Source: DASVHS01 sp038244815 (GTDB lineage Bacteria > Acidobacteriota > Thermoanaerobaculia > Gp7-AA8). From it: a stretch of 64,000 bases of DNA. Of the stretch, positions 24,591 to 34,254 are shown piece after piece; position 1 is the first letter of the stretch, and each line of letters starts with the position of its first letter. A program made the position numbers and the translations under genes. The notes beneath the pieces were generated by a model. The model saw only the letters and a list, made by a program, of their open reading frames with translations, did no database searches and was not told where the DNA came from. The DNA lies in the NCBI GenBank assembly GCA_038244815.1, contig JBBRTB010000016.1, positions 35,052 through 99,051 of the forward strand, read 5' to 3'.

Positions 24591-26288
24591 TTACAGCCGC
24601 TCGATCGACACAGCGATGTCCTGCGCCTGGGTATCGACCTCGGCGAGCTTCGACGCGAACCGCTCGATCTTCTCCGACTCGGTCGCGTAGAAGCGCTGAT
24701 ACGGCTCGAGGGCGGAGCTGATCCCACGGACCATACGGTCGATCTCCGTCGTCGACTCACGAACCAGCGACTCGCCCATCGTCGTCCGCAGCTCGTTGAT
24801 CCGGTGCTTGAACTCGGTCTTGGCCTTGCTGCGCTTGTACGGAAGGATGAGGAAACTCGTCACCAGCAGCATCGTCGCCGCGGTCAGTCCGGTGACGTCG
24901 AGGGCCATGCTGCTGACCGCGGAGGTGATGATGTAGCCGAGCCCCAGCGCGCCGGCACCGAGGCCGAACGACTGGATGACGGCGCGGATGGCGTTGTCGA
25001 TGATGCGGCGGCTCTCGATGTTGACGTCGTACGAGGCCAGGCGCTGCTCGGCCTGCTTGCGCATGCGCGAGTAGACCTCCTCGCGGTTGTAGGCGAACTC
25101 CCGGCCGACGCGTCCGATCACGTCGCGGTCGCGGGCGTCGCGCGTGGCCTCGCGGTGAAACTCCTCGACCGTGGAGTTCCAGAGCTTCATGTTCTCGCGG
25201 ATGAGCCAGTCCACCGACTCCTGGATCGTGGCGTCGATGCTGCCCTTGAATCCCTGGAAGACCTGGCGGTCGAACTCTTCACGGAAGCGCAGGCTGTCGC
25301 GCAGCAGCATCACGTGCTGGATGCGCACGTAGCGGTCGAGGAAATCGACGCCGCGGCGCTCGAGATCCATCATCAGATTGTCGACCCTGGCCACGAACTG
25401 CCTGAAGTTGCTCTCCAGATCGCCGCGGGCCCTGTCCAGCTGCGCGGTGATCGACTCGACGCGGGTCTTGTCCGCCTCGAGCAACTGGCGCCGCGAGTCG
25501 ATGACGATGAACTGCTTCTTCGACAGACTGGCGATCGTCTCGAGCGGCGCCTCCAGCTTGAGCCGCACCCGCTCCTTCTCCGACAGCACCTGGAACATGT
25601 AGTGCTCGAGCTCATCGAAGCCCCGCCGCGTCTTGGCACTGACGGGATAGATGACCGGATCGAATCCGAAGATGCCGCGGATGTTCGTATTCAGGTACTC
25701 GAGCACCTGGGCGATCTCGGCGTCTTCCTTCGTGTCGACCTTGTTGAGGACGAAGACGACCTTCTTGCCCCACTCCCGGATGTACTCGAGGAACTTGCGC
25801 TCCGACTCGGACAGCGGCCGGTCGATCGACGTCACGAACAGCACCAGGTCCGCGCGCGGGATGTAGTCCTCCGTGATCTCCTGATGGCGGGCCACGATCG
25901 AGTTCGTGCCCGGCGTATCGACGAGCGTGATGTTGCGGAGGAAGTCGATCGGGTAAAACTGCTCGACCACAAAATCGGAGATCTGCCGGAGCGTCTGGGT
26001 CTCCCCGAAGCGAAGCAGCGAGATGCGGTCGTCGACCGGAACCGGCCCTTCCACACGCAGCTTCGCGCCGAAGAGCGCGTTGATGAGCGACGACTTGCCG
26101 GCGTTGAACTCGCCGACGATGACGATCGTGAAGAGATCCTCCAGCGTCGCCAGGAGATCATCGACGCGGCCACGCTCGACGGCCTGCTCGCGGTCGAGCG
26201 TCTCCCGGAGCTGAACGAGGAGCTGCCCCTCGCGCCTCACCAGCGCCTGCACCTGCGGATCGACGACGGTATCGAAGATTCCCGGCAT
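24591..26288 (-). CDS. Bacterial dynamin-like GTPase
   Basis: 565-residue dynamin-superfamily protein. GTPase motifs are clear: G1 VGEFNAGKSSLINAL near 58-72, G3 LVDTPG near 121, G4 VLNKVD near 158. A long helical bundle follows (about 230-430). A hydrophobic double segment (GLGAGALGLGYIITSAVSSM, then TAATMLLVTSFLILPY, about 425-470) is the probable membrane-inserting paddle, and a C-terminal helix closes it. Such proteins remodel or protect membranes. The Shine-Dalgarno GAGGTGATC is almost perfect. It starts 10 bp after the lipid kinase gene on the same strand, so the two likely form an operon acting on membrane lipids. Confidence 0.85.
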   Translation of the reverse strand: MPGIFDTVVDPQVQALVRREGQLLVQLRETLDREQAVERGRVDDLLATLEDLFTIVIVGEFNAGKSSLINALFGAKLRVEGPVPVDDRISLLRFGETQTLRQISDFVVEQFYPIDFLRNITLVDTPGTNSIVARHQEITEDYIPRADLVLFVTSIDRPLSESERKFLEYIREWGKKVVFVLNKVDTKEDAEIAQVLEYLNTNIRGIFGFDPVIYPVSAKTRRGFDELEHYMFQVLSEKERVRLKLEAPLETIASLSKKQFIVIDSRRQLLEADKTRVESITAQLDRARGDLESNFRQFVARVDNLMMDLERRGVDFLDRYVRIQHVMLLRDSLRFREEFDRQVFQGFKGSIDATIQESVDWLIRENMKLWNSTVEEFHREATRDARDRDVIGRVGREFAYNREEVYSRMRKQAEQRLASYDVNIESRRIIDNAIRAVIQSFGLGAGALGLGYIITSAVSSMALDVTGLTAATMLLVTSFLILPYKRSKAKTEFKHRINELRTTMGESLVRESTTEIDRMVRGISSALEPYQRFYATESEKIERFASKLAEVDTQAQDIAVSIERL

Positions 26289-26298
26289 GGCTATGCGA

Positions 26299-27186
26299 TC
26301 ACCTCGGCACTCTCACCAGGAGGGATTGTGGCACGCTCGTGAGCGTCAGTGGTGTGGGGAGCGTGAAGACCTCCCCGTCGATGCCCACGCGCAACGTGGC
26401 CCGGCGCGCCTGCATCTTCATGGCCGCCGTCCGGAAGGAGCGAAATCCCGGCGTCTCCAGGACCCGGCCGGCGAGGTAGTGGGCGACGAACTTCATCAGC
26501 GTCAGCCGCGGCACATGCGGCAGCCAGTAGACCGAAAGGCATCCGCTCTCCAGGTTTTCCCGCGACGCTTCGACGCCGATGCGTGACAGATCGTAAGGAT
26601 TGTTCGACACCATGAGCACCGGTGTGCGAACGAGCTCCGAATGGTGCGCACTCTCGATGTGCAGCGTGACGTGCGGGTACTTGCGCAGCGTGCGGTAGGC
26701 CGCGTAGAGCCGGGCCTTCCAGCGGGGGTAATCGCGGCCATGCTCCTCCCGCCGCGCCACCAGCTCGGGATAGAGGCCGAGGGAGACGTTGTTGACGAAG
26801 AAGCGGTTGTTGATCCGGGCGGTGTCGACCTGGCGGGTGTCGCCGCTCATGACGACGTCCAGCGCCTCGCGCCAGCCGAGCGGGATTTCCAGGTCCCGGG
26901 CGAAGTGGTTGTACGTTCCTACGGGAATGACGCCCAGGACCGCATCGGTGTTGACCAGGGGCTGAACGACGTTGGTGATCGTGCCGTCGCCGCCGGCGGC
27001 CACAAAAAGCCCGACGCCCCGGGCGATTCGTTCACGGATTGTTTGCGTGCAGTCGAGACCGCGCGTGAGCGGGATCACCTCCAGGCCGGCCTTCCCCGCC
27101 GCGGCGGTCAATTGCTCACGCTCTGTTTCCGCGAGTTTCGCGCCTGAGGAGGGATTGAAGAACATCGTTCCCGTGATTTTCGGCAA
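26299..27186 (-). CDS. Diacylglycerol kinase-family lipid kinase
   Basis: 295-residue DAGK-catalytic-domain protein (DgkB/YegS type). It has the N-terminal FFNPSSG, the nucleotide-binding GGDGTITNVVQ near 80, GVIPVGTYNHFARDL near 103, and the C-terminal beta domain (RRATLRVGIDGEVF). It phosphorylates diacylglycerol or a related lipid. The start is uncertain: TTG 27186 has GGAG 7 nt upstream and keeps the first beta strand (KITGTMFFNPSSG), whereas ATG 27165 has only weak ribosome-binding signal. Upstream of, and probably co-transcribed with, the dynamin-like gene. Confidence 0.87.
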   Translation of the reverse strand: MPKITGTMFFNPSSGAKLAETEREQLTAAAGKAGLEVIPLTRGLDCTQTIRERIARGVGLFVAAGGDGTITNVVQPLVNTDAVLGVIPVGTYNHFARDLEIPLGWREALDVVMSGDTRQVDTARINNRFFVNNVSLGLYPELVARREEHGRDYPRWKARLYAAYRTLRKYPHVTLHIESAHHSELVRTPVLMVSNNPYDLSRIGVEASRENLESGCLSVYWLPHVPRLTLMKFVAHYLAGRVLETPGFRSFRTAAMKMQARRATLRVGIDGEVFTLPTPLTLTSVPQSLLVRVPR

Positions 27187-27244
27187 TTTTCGACTCCACG
27201 CCGCCGGTTGAAGACGGCGCACCAAATTCGTCCAGAGGATCCCG

Positions 27245-30118
27245 ATGAAACGTCTTGTGATTCTGATCGCGATACACGTGATCGCGTTATCCTCCTTCGC
27301 GGCGGACAGCCCGAAAGAATGTACCCTTTGTGTCGGCGCCGTGTCCGGCCTGACCGCTCCGCCCACGGCGACAGTTCCCTTGCTGGTCGAGACGACAGTC
27401 AATGACCTTGCCAACCTTGCCCAGCCAATGGATGCGCTCACTCCGCAACAGCGCGCCAAGACCGTGCTGGTGGTGCGCTACTCGACCGAGGAGGGGAAGG
27501 ACCCGCTGCTCGACGTGGAGTCGAAAACAGCCACCATCGTCGAGTGGGCGCGCCTGCACGGACCGTTCGACGCGCTCGCCGCGGTGGTGGCGAACAACGA
27601 TCCGGCCGTCGTGTCGTACGCGATCAAGCGCCTGGCCGTGACCGCGCAGGGGGCGAACGCCGCCGGCCGCATCGCCGTGGCGCACATGCCCTTCGACCAG
27701 CTCAAAGGGCTCTTCGAACATGGAGCGCAGTCGTATTTCGACGCCTTGATCGTCGATGGACAGGATGTCCAGCCCACTGCCGCCTGGCTGATGACCAACG
27801 ATCCGGCCAAGAAGATCTACGCTGTGGTGACGGCGACCTCACCGAACGCGATGTTCGACCTCGCCCAGGCGCTCTCGCAGGGGGCCACACGTGCCTACCT
27901 CAACAGTGCCGGCGAGAGCCCGAGCTACGCCGCTCTGGCCAGCTTCAACCAGGCTCTGAGCGGAGACTTCGCGTTCGATTCGACCTCGCGGACGGCCATT
28001 CTCGACGCCAAAGGCAACAAGACTCCTACACCGGTGCTGACGTTCATCCGCGGAGAAGATCTCCGGGCGCTGGTTGTGCCGCGCGGCGACACGCAAACCA
28101 CGATCGTGGCCATTCCCAGCGATCAGTTCGAGAAGCCCAGGCGCGTGGACGCCGCGGGCGAGACCGCCATCACCGACACGGGCAAAAAAGGGGGAAGCCT
28201 GCTCGTCGGCGTCCGTCCCTCTCCCGATCCCTACGCCATCATCGTCGACCGGGCCGAAAAGCCCGATCAGAACGTGACCCGGGAAGCGATCGACGTGGCC
28301 ACTCATCGCGGCATCACCGTCGAGGAGATCATCCGCAATCACCAGGCCTACCAGTCGTTTCAGGAGTCGATCCGCCCTCGCTACATCGCCCGCGATATGA
28401 CGAAGCTGCGCTTCGACATCGGCGGCGGCGCGGAGGCGGTCGAGGCCACCATCGCCGGCGACTACTTCGCCGACTCGAAGAACAACAAGGCCGACTGGAT
28501 CTGGCAGGATTTCTACCTCAACGGTGTGAAGTGGAAGTACGGCCGCATCCCCGAGCTGCCGCTCATTCAGCCGGAGAAGGTCACCCAGCTCCCGCTCGAT
28601 ATCCACCTCACGAACGAGTATCGCTACCAGCTCGTGCGGGAGACCGACGTGGCCGGTTATCACACATACGAGGTCCGATTCGAGCCGCCGCAGAACGCGC
28701 CGATCTCGCTCCCGCTTTATCGCGGCACGGTGTGGATCGACGCCCGCACCTGGGCGCGCGTCCGCATCAGCATGGTCCAGCTCAACCTCACCGGCGAAGT
28801 GCTGTCGAACGAGGAGCGCGTCGACTTCCAGCCGTTCGCGGTCGAAGGCTACCGGCCGATCGAAGCCACCGATGTGGCGACGCGCGACGCCCGGTCGGTG
28901 CTGTGGCTGCAGCGCGAAGTGGCGGCGCAGCAGGTCGTCTCGGCCGCCGGACGCGCCAACGTGGTGCTCCGGTCGACGACGTTCAGCGACTTCCGCATCG
29001 ATCCGGTCGACTTTGACGCATCGCTGGCGCAGGCTTCGGCGTCGGACGCGCGGATGGTCCGTGAGACGAAGGCCGGCCTGCGCTATCTCGAGAAGCGCGG
29101 CGACGGCGAGCGCGTGGTCCAGGAAGGCTTCAATACTTCGCGCACGTTCCTCCTCGGCGGCATCCACCACGACGCTGGATTGCAGTATCCGGTCGTTCCC
29201 CTCGGCGGGATCGACTACTTCAACTTCAATCTGGGCGGCCGGGGCATCCAGACCAACGTCTTCTTCGCCGGCGTCATCCTCGCGGCGAACGCCACGCATC
29301 CCAACGTCGCCAATACGCGTACGAACGCAGGCGTGGACTTCTTCGGCATCGCCATCCCGACCGACAACTCCATCTTCCGCGGTGGTGTCGAGCAGAAAGG
29401 TGAAGCGGTCAAGACGCTGCCGACGAATCTCACGCTGCGCGTGGGACATCCCGTCTTTGGATTCGGAAAAGTGGACGTCTCGTTCGGCCTGTCGCACACC
29501 ACGTATCAGCGCTCCCAGGACACCGCGCCGGACTTCGCCGTTCCAGCGGACACGTTCCAGGCCGGTCCGTCGATCGACGGGCAGTACTCGCGCTGGGGCT
29601 ATACGCTGACCGGCTTCTATGACTGGCGGACCCGCACGTCATGGCGTCCCTGGGGCAATCTGGCCGAATACAGTCCCGACCAGAAGACCTACACGACGTT
29701 CGGAGGAAGCTTCGGCAAGAGCTTCTACCTGCCGAGGTTCCAGCGCATCAGTGTCGACGTCAACTATCTCGACGGCAAGAACCTCGATCGTTTCTCGAAA
29801 TACGAGCTCGGCTTCTTCGGATCGCAGCGCATCCACGGCATCCAGTCAGGCTCGGTGCGCGCGGAGAGCGCCATCCTCAGCCATCTGTCCTACGGCTTCG
29901 TGTTCAGCGATCAATTCCGGATCGAGGCGTTCTACGACCAGGGATTCCTGAGCGACAAGACCGCGGGCTACAGCCACGAGCCGTTCCAGGGCATCGGCGT
30001 TGCCGGGCAGACCGTCGGCCCGTACGGGACGCTGCTGCGTCTCGACATCGGCAAGACGGTCGGCCGCAACGCCCAGGGCGGGTTCGTGGCGAACGTGGTG
30101 TTCCTCAAGTTGTTCTAG
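27245..30118 (+). CDS. Large exported protein with C-terminal outer-membrane beta-barrel
   Basis: 957 residues. The signal peptide ends near ALSSFA (about 19) and is followed by a Cys pair in KECTLCVGAVSG. Residues about 45-260 are an alpha/beta domain (KTVLVVRYSTEEGKDP, HGPFDALAAVV) of unknown type. Residues about 385-560 (KLRFDIGGGAEAVEATIAGD, YRGTVWIDARTWARVRI) resemble the curved-sheet domains of outer-membrane lipoprotein carriers. From about 630 on are alternating beta strands (GGVEQKGEAV, LTLRVGHPVFGFGKVDVSFG) to the end FVANVVFLKLF, whose terminal Phe is a typical barrel-assembly signal. Function unknown; a transport or protein-exposure role is plausible. Start ATG 27245 has GAGG 8 nt before. 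Confidence 0.75.
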   Translation: MKRLVILIAIHVIALSSFAADSPKECTLCVGAVSGLTAPPTATVPLLVETTVNDLANLAQPMDALTPQQRAKTVLVVRYSTEEGKDPLLDVESKTATIVEWARLHGPFDALAAVVANNDPAVVSYAIKRLAVTAQGANAAGRIAVAHMPFDQLKGLFEHGAQSYFDALIVDGQDVQPTAAWLMTNDPAKKIYAVVTATSPNAMFDLAQALSQGATRAYLNSAGESPSYAALASFNQALSGDFAFDSTSRTAILDAKGNKTPTPVLTFIRGEDLRALVVPRGDTQTTIVAIPSDQFEKPRRVDAAGETAITDTGKKGGSLLVGVRPSPDPYAIIVDRAEKPDQNVTREAIDVATHRGITVEEIIRNHQAYQSFQESIRPRYIARDMTKLRFDIGGGAEAVEATIAGDYFADSKNNKADWIWQDFYLNGVKWKYGRIPELPLIQPEKVTQLPLDIHLTNEYRYQLVRETDVAGYHTYEVRFEPPQNAPISLPLYRGTVWIDARTWARVRISMVQLNLTGEVLSNEERVDFQPFAVEGYRPIEATDVATRDARSVLWLQREVAAQQVVSAAGRANVVLRSTTFSDFRIDPVDFDASLAQASASDARMVRETKAGLRYLEKRGDGERVVQEGFNTSRTFLLGGIHHDAGLQYPVVPLGGIDYFNFNLGGRGIQTNVFFAGVILAANATHPNVANTRTNAGVDFFGIAIPTDNSIFRGGVEQKGEAVKTLPTNLTLRVGHPVFGFGKVDVSFGLSHTTYQRSQDTAPDFAVPADTFQAGPSIDGQYSRWGYTLTGFYDWRTRTSWRPWGNLAEYSPDQKTYTTFGGSFGKSFYLPRFQRISVDVNYLDGKNLDRFSKYELGFFGSQRIHGIQSGSVRAESAILSHLSYGFVFSDQFRIEAFYDQGFLSDKTAGYSHEPFQGIGVAGQTVGPYGTLLRLDIGKTVGRNAQGGFVANVVFLKLF

Positions 30119-30125
30119 GAAACAA

Positions 30126-30157
30126 ATAAAAAGCCCGGCGCGATGCCGGGCTTTTTG
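30126..30157. terminator. Bidirectional intrinsic terminator
   Basis: AAGCCCGGC, loop GCGAT, GCCGGGCTT, flanked by an A run on the left and a T run on the right, between the convergent barrel-protein and Ig-repeat genes. It serves both strands. Confidence 0.9.
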
Positions 30158-30177
30158 TCGCATCCACTCTGGTCTGT

Positions 30178-31803
30178 CTAAGGTGTGGGTGCAGCGTTGA
30201 GTACGTAGAAGTCAGCCGAGGCAAGCTCGATCCGGTTGCCGCGCGAGTCGAGTATGCGTGCGGTGACGCGGTGGCGTGCGTTGGAAAGCTTGGTCGTATC
30301 CATGGTGAATCGCCATCCGGAGTTGAGCGAACCGAGGAACGACGGGTTCTGGTCGTGGACATCAGGACGGGGGAACCCGTACTGGGCCTGTCCGACGTAG
30401 TCGCCGTCGATGATGATCTCCACCGCGGCCACGCCGTCGAAGTCGAGCGCCCATCCCTGCATGACCACGTTGCCGGTGACGTAGTCCTGAATCGGCGAGG
30501 GCACGTCGATGTAGCCGAACGACGGCGAGTCCAGCGACGAGTCGGAGCACTTGAAGAACACCGGGATGCCCTGCGGTCCCGGAAGCTCGGTGATGGTCTG
30601 CTGCTGGTCGCCGACGCGAACCTTGAGCACGTGATTGCCCTCACGCACGCCGAGGTTCAGGAGGTTGCCGACATCGAGGGTGAACATGAAGCCCGAGCGT
30701 GGTGCATCGGGATAATTCGGATAGAACCGTTCCACGTCGTAGCGCGGGATGCCATAGCAGTTCGCGTAGCCGCCGAACGGCAGCGTGCAATCGTCGGTGG
30801 AGAGGTAGCGTACGCCGTCGATGAGCAGCTCGACGTAAGAAACGCGACCGAGATCGGCGCGGGCACCGAGGTCGAGAGCCCATCCGCGGACCGGGGTGAT
30901 GCGCGCAAACGGACGAACCGGCGGCGAAACGACCGGCGGACCGGCGCTGACGCCGCAGTTGGTTCCGTAGAGCACGGCGTCGCGCTGCGGCTCGTCGATG
31001 TAACCGAATGGATGGAGATTCTGCTCGCTGTTGAGGATCTGCACCTGGCGGCGGCCGATCAGGCGCGCGCTGCCGAGCTTGTCGGTGGCCCGCACTTCCA
31101 GAAGGTGAACGCCGTCCTGTACACGCGTGGTGTCCACGTTGGCGACGAAGCCGCTGAAGAGGGCTCCCGGAAAATCGGGGAACGTCGCGCCGACATCGGG
31201 CCGGGCATCCCCGTACATCGCCGACTGCATGATGCCGCCGTCGATGAGAACGTCGATGCGGGAGACACCGTCGGTGTCAGCGGCCCAGCCGGCCACCGGA
31301 AACGATCCGGTGGTGTTGTAGGTGACATCGCCGCCACCGGGCTGATCGAGCGAGCCGAACGGAGTCTGATTGAGCGTGTTGTCGATGGTGACGGTGCGCC
31401 GGCCCAGCTCCTGAAGCGTCCCGTCGCTCAGATAGATCCGGACGTACACGGTGTGCGGACCGTTGGAGAACCGGCTGGCCAGAAATCCGGTCGTGAATCC
31501 GGGAGCGGTCTGATGAATCCCGGGATAGTTGGGATAGGCCTGCTCGATGTCGATGCGGGGCAGCGCCGTGATGGCACGGTACTGAAACTGATCGTCCACG
31601 TACAACTCGATCTTCGAGATCTGCGCCGGATCGAGTGCCCATCCTCTGACGAGAACGACGCCACTCTGAACGGCCGCGGAATCCGGAAAATCAAGCGCTC
31701 CGCAGAATGCCCCCGCGGTGCAGTTCGTTTGCGCGATCAACGCAGGGGCCAGAAGCGCCGACAATAAGGCGAGAACCAGGCCGCGGGTAACCCATCTCCA
31801 CAT
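30178..31803 (-). CDS. Secreted protein with four Ig-like repeats
   Basis: 541 residues with a signal peptide (about 1-24) and four copies of an approximately 115-residue unit. Each unit shows GWALD (or GWAAD), a short V-E-I-x-D-G strand, a tyrosine-rich strand, a D-V-x-x-x-x-P-x-F/Y-P turn, SGF-x-x-x-x-D, and a closing H-x-L-x-V/VRVxD strand pair. Such Bacterial-Ig/GEVED-like repeats occur in surface or extracellular proteins of Acidobacteria and Myxobacteria. Two Cys near the N-terminus (NCTAGAFCG) may bond. It could be adhesive or structural; no enzyme motif is seen. Shine-Dalgarno GGAGGAG precedes the ATG. Confidence 0.72.
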   Translation of the reverse strand: MWRWVTRGLVLALLSALLAPALIAQTNCTAGAFCGALDFPDSAAVQSGVVLVRGWALDPAQISKIELYVDDQFQYRAITALPRIDIEQAYPNYPGIHQTAPGFTTGFLASRFSNGPHTVYVRIYLSDGTLQELGRRTVTIDNTLNQTPFGSLDQPGGGDVTYNTTGSFPVAGWAADTDGVSRIDVLIDGGIMQSAMYGDARPDVGATFPDFPGALFSGFVANVDTTRVQDGVHLLEVRATDKLGSARLIGRRQVQILNSEQNLHPFGYIDEPQRDAVLYGTNCGVSAGPPVVSPPVRPFARITPVRGWALDLGARADLGRVSYVELLIDGVRYLSTDDCTLPFGGYANCYGIPRYDVERFYPNYPDAPRSGFMFTLDVGNLLNLGVREGNHVLKVRVGDQQQTITELPGPQGIPVFFKCSDSSLDSPSFGYIDVPSPIQDYVTGNVVMQGWALDFDGVAAVEIIIDGDYVGQAQYGFPRPDVHDQNPSFLGSLNSGWRFTMDTTKLSNARHRVTARILDSRGNRIELASADFYVLNAAPTP

Positions 31804-31928
31804 ATCCCCACTCCTCCAACCCGAAGATGACCTGAATGCTATGGCGTCAGCCGACGATACTCCGGTGAGTGTAAAAAATCAAATAATCGCCGTGCTGGGC
31901 AAGCCCATCGTACTTGTTTGCACGAGTT

Positions 31929-31934
31929 TATACT
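31929..31934 (+). promoter_or_regulatory. TATACT -10 box, probable leaderless promoter
   Basis: TATACT, 7 nt, then GTG at 31942; no Shine-Dalgarno leader fits between them. Confidence 0.5.
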
Positions 31935-31941
31935 AAGCAGG

Positions 31942-32916
31942 GTGACATCTCAAAACGAGCCCGCCGCGACGGATTCAACCCTTCTCATCGACTCGGTTCG
32001 GGCGGCCGGGACGCGCATCCGCCCCTACATCCACCGCACTCCCCTCCTGCCGAGCCGCTCGATCTCGGAACGGGCCGGTGTGGAGGTGCGGCTGAAGTGC
32101 GAGAACCTCCAGCGCGCCGGGTCGTTCAAGATCCGCGGGGCCATGAACGCGCTCCTGCAACTCACCCCAGAGCAGCGAAGACGCGGCGTCGTGGCGTTTT
32201 CCTCCGGCAATCACGCTCAGGGAGTGGCCCTGGCCGCCCGGACCCTCGGCATCAAAGCCACGATCGTCATGCCGGAGAATTCCGTGCAGACCAAGGTCGA
32301 CGCCACGAGAGCCTATGGTGCGGAGGTGGTCCAGGGCGGAGTCACCGCGGCCACGCGCGACACGGTCGCTCGCGAGATCGCCGGACGTACCGGGGCATCC
32401 GTGATTCCGCCGTTCGACGACGAGCGCATCATCTCCGGCGCGGGAACGGTCGGTCTGGAAATGGTCGAGGAGTGGCCGGAAGTGACAGCGGTGATCGTAC
32501 CGCTCGGCGGAGGCGGGTTGCTCTCCGGGGTCGCCGCCGCCGCCACGTCCGTGAAGCCCGGCATCGACGTCTACGGCGTCGAACCGGCCGCGGGAAACGA
32601 CGGCGAGCAATCCTTCCGCAGCGGACGGATCGTATCGATCGATCCTCCGAACACCATCGCCGACGGTGCGCGCACTCTGGCCATCGGAGCGCTCAACTTC
32701 GCCGTGATCCGGGAACGGGTGAGGGACGTGGTCAGTGTCGACGACGCCGTCCTGCTCGAGACACTGAAATTCGCCATGTACCGTACGAAGCTGGTGATCG
32801 AGCCGACCGGAGCGCTCGGGCTGGCGGCGTTGTTCTCCGGAAAGGTGCGTCCGAGGGGACCCGTCGCGGTGGTCATCTCGGGAGGGAACCTGGATTTCAA
32901 CCTGCTCTGCAAGTAA
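31942..32916 (+). CDS. PLP-dependent threonine/serine dehydratase (IlvA/serine-racemase-like)
   Basis: 324-residue fold-type II PLP enzyme without an ACT regulatory domain. The PLP lysine lies in AGSFKIRGAMNAL (about 57), the cofactor-contacting FSSGNHAQGVALAA follows, and the phosphate loop is VPLGGGGLLSGVA. The C-terminus has the EPTGALGLAAL stretch. It could be a catabolic threonine dehydratase or a serine racemase/dehydratase; the two cannot be told apart here. The GTG at 31942 is preferred because TATACT lies exactly 7 nt upstream. It precedes rarA by 9 bp, likely the same transcript. Confidence 0.88.
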   Translation: MTSQNEPAATDSTLLIDSVRAAGTRIRPYIHRTPLLPSRSISERAGVEVRLKCENLQRAGSFKIRGAMNALLQLTPEQRRRGVVAFSSGNHAQGVALAARTLGIKATIVMPENSVQTKVDATRAYGAEVVQGGVTAATRDTVAREIAGRTGASVIPPFDDERIISGAGTVGLEMVEEWPEVTAVIVPLGGGGLLSGVAAAATSVKPGIDVYGVEPAAGNDGEQSFRSGRIVSIDPPNTIADGARTLAIGALNFAVIRERVRDVVSVDDAVLLETLKFAMYRTKLVIEPTGALGLAALFSGKVRPRGPVAVVISGGNLDFNLLCK

Positions 32917-32925
32917 ACCGCACGC

Positions 32926-34254
32926 ATGACCGGCAATCTCTTTGGCGATGCGGACAGCCGCGACGCCCCCGAAACTCCACGAGGGGATGCCCCCCTTCCG
33001 GAGCGTCTCCGCCCGAAATCGCTGGCCGACGTGATCGGGCTGGAGGAGATCCTCGGGCCGGGACGTTTTCTGCGCAATGCCATCGAGAGCGATCGCATCC
33101 CCTCGATGATCTTCTGGGGGCCGCCGGGATCGGGCAAGACCACGCTGGCGCGGATCATCGCCGGCACGACGCGCGCGCGATTCGTTCAATTCTCCGCGAC
33201 CAGCACGTCGATCAAGGACATCAAGACCCTGATGGAAGAGGCGCGCAAATCACGGCAACTGCGCGGATCGAAGACGATCGTCTTCATTGATGAAATCCAC
33301 CGGTTCAACAAAGCGCAACAGGATGCGTTTCTGGGGTACGTCGAGTCGGGCGACATCACCCTCATCGGAGCCACCACGGAGAATCCGTCGTTCGAGGTGA
33401 ACTCGGCCCTTCTGTCACGCAGCAAAGTGGTGGTCATCCCGGCGCTGGAACGCGAACAGGTCATCACCATCCTTCATCGCGCCATCGACGATCCGAGCGT
33501 CAGCCAATACGGAATCGAGATTCTGCCGGACGCGCTCGACTTCATCGCCGCTACTTCCGCGGGCGATGCGCGACAGGCGCTGAATTCACTGCAGCTCGTC
33601 GTGGAGACGGCCACGAAGGAAGACGGGCCCATCGACGCCCCGAAGATCAGGACGATCCTGCAGCGCCGCTCCCTGATGTATGACAAATCGGGCGACGAGC
33701 ACTTCAACATCATCTCGGCGCTCCACAAGTCGGTGCGCAACGGCGATGCCGATGCCGCCGTGTACTGGCTGGTGCGCATGCTCGAGGGGGGCGAAGACCC
33801 GCTCTACATCGCCCGGCGCATGGTGCGTGCGGCATCGGAGGACGTCGGCAACGCCGACCCGCAGGCTCTGGTCTTCGCCATCGCCGTCCAGCAGACCGTT
33901 CATTTCCTGGGCATGCCCGAGGCCGGAGTCGCGCTCGCCCAACTCGTCACGTACCTGGCGGCGGCGCCGAAATCCAACGCGGCGTACGTGGGCTACGGCG
34001 AAGCGGTGACCGAGGTGCGCCAGGGTGACAACCCTCCCGTGCCGCTGCACATCCGCAACGCACCCACGCGTCTCATGAAGGACCTTGGCTACGGCCAGGG
34101 ATACAAATACGCCCACGACTTCGAGGATCAGACCGCGGCGATGGACTGCCTGCCCGATGCATTACGGGATCGCCGGTTTTACGAACCGAAGGATGCCGGA
34201 TTCGAGCGCGAGATGCGCGAGAGGCTGGAGCGAATGCGGAAGGCGCGGAAATGA
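32926..34254 (+). CDS. rarA: Replication-associated recombination protein RarA (MgsA)
   Basis: 442-residue AAA+ ATPase of the clamp-loader-like RarA/WRNIP1 family, acting at stalled replication forks. The N-terminus is RLRPKSLADVIGLEEILGP; Walker A is WGPPGSGKTTLARII (about 64-78), Walker B IVFIDEIHRFNKAQ, sensor 1 IGATTENPSFEVN and sensor 2 SAGDARQALN. The C-terminal tetramerisation domain has AASEDVGNADPQAL and GYGQGYKYAHDF, the family signature. The last Lys codon and stop lie in the first unit of a heptamer array, and 21 nt of its 3' end are repeated 66 nt downstream. Confidence 0.95.
   Translation: MTGNLFGDADSRDAPETPRGDAPLPERLRPKSLADVIGLEEILGPGRFLRNAIESDRIPSMIFWGPPGSGKTTLARIIAGTTRARFVQFSATSTSIKDIKTLMEEARKSRQLRGSKTIVFIDEIHRFNKAQQDAFLGYVESGDITLIGATTENPSFEVNSALLSRSKVVVIPALEREQVITILHRAIDDPSVSQYGIEILPDALDFIAATSAGDARQALNSLQLVVETATKEDGPIDAPKIRTILQRRSLMYDKSGDEHFNIISALHKSVRNGDADAAVYWLVRMLEGGEDPLYIARRMVRAASEDVGNADPQALVFAIAVQQTVHFLGMPEAGVALAQLVTYLAAAPKSNAAYVGYGEAVTEVRQGDNPPVPLHIRNAPTRLMKDLGYGQGYKYAHDFEDQTAAMDCLPDALRDRRFYEPKDAGFEREMRERLERMRKARK

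Noticed and set aside
24804..26342. A 512-codon open frame opposite the dynamin gene
   Set aside because: Antisense shadow of a gene with clear G1, G3 and G4 motifs; low-complexity Leu/Asp/Val sequence without domain.
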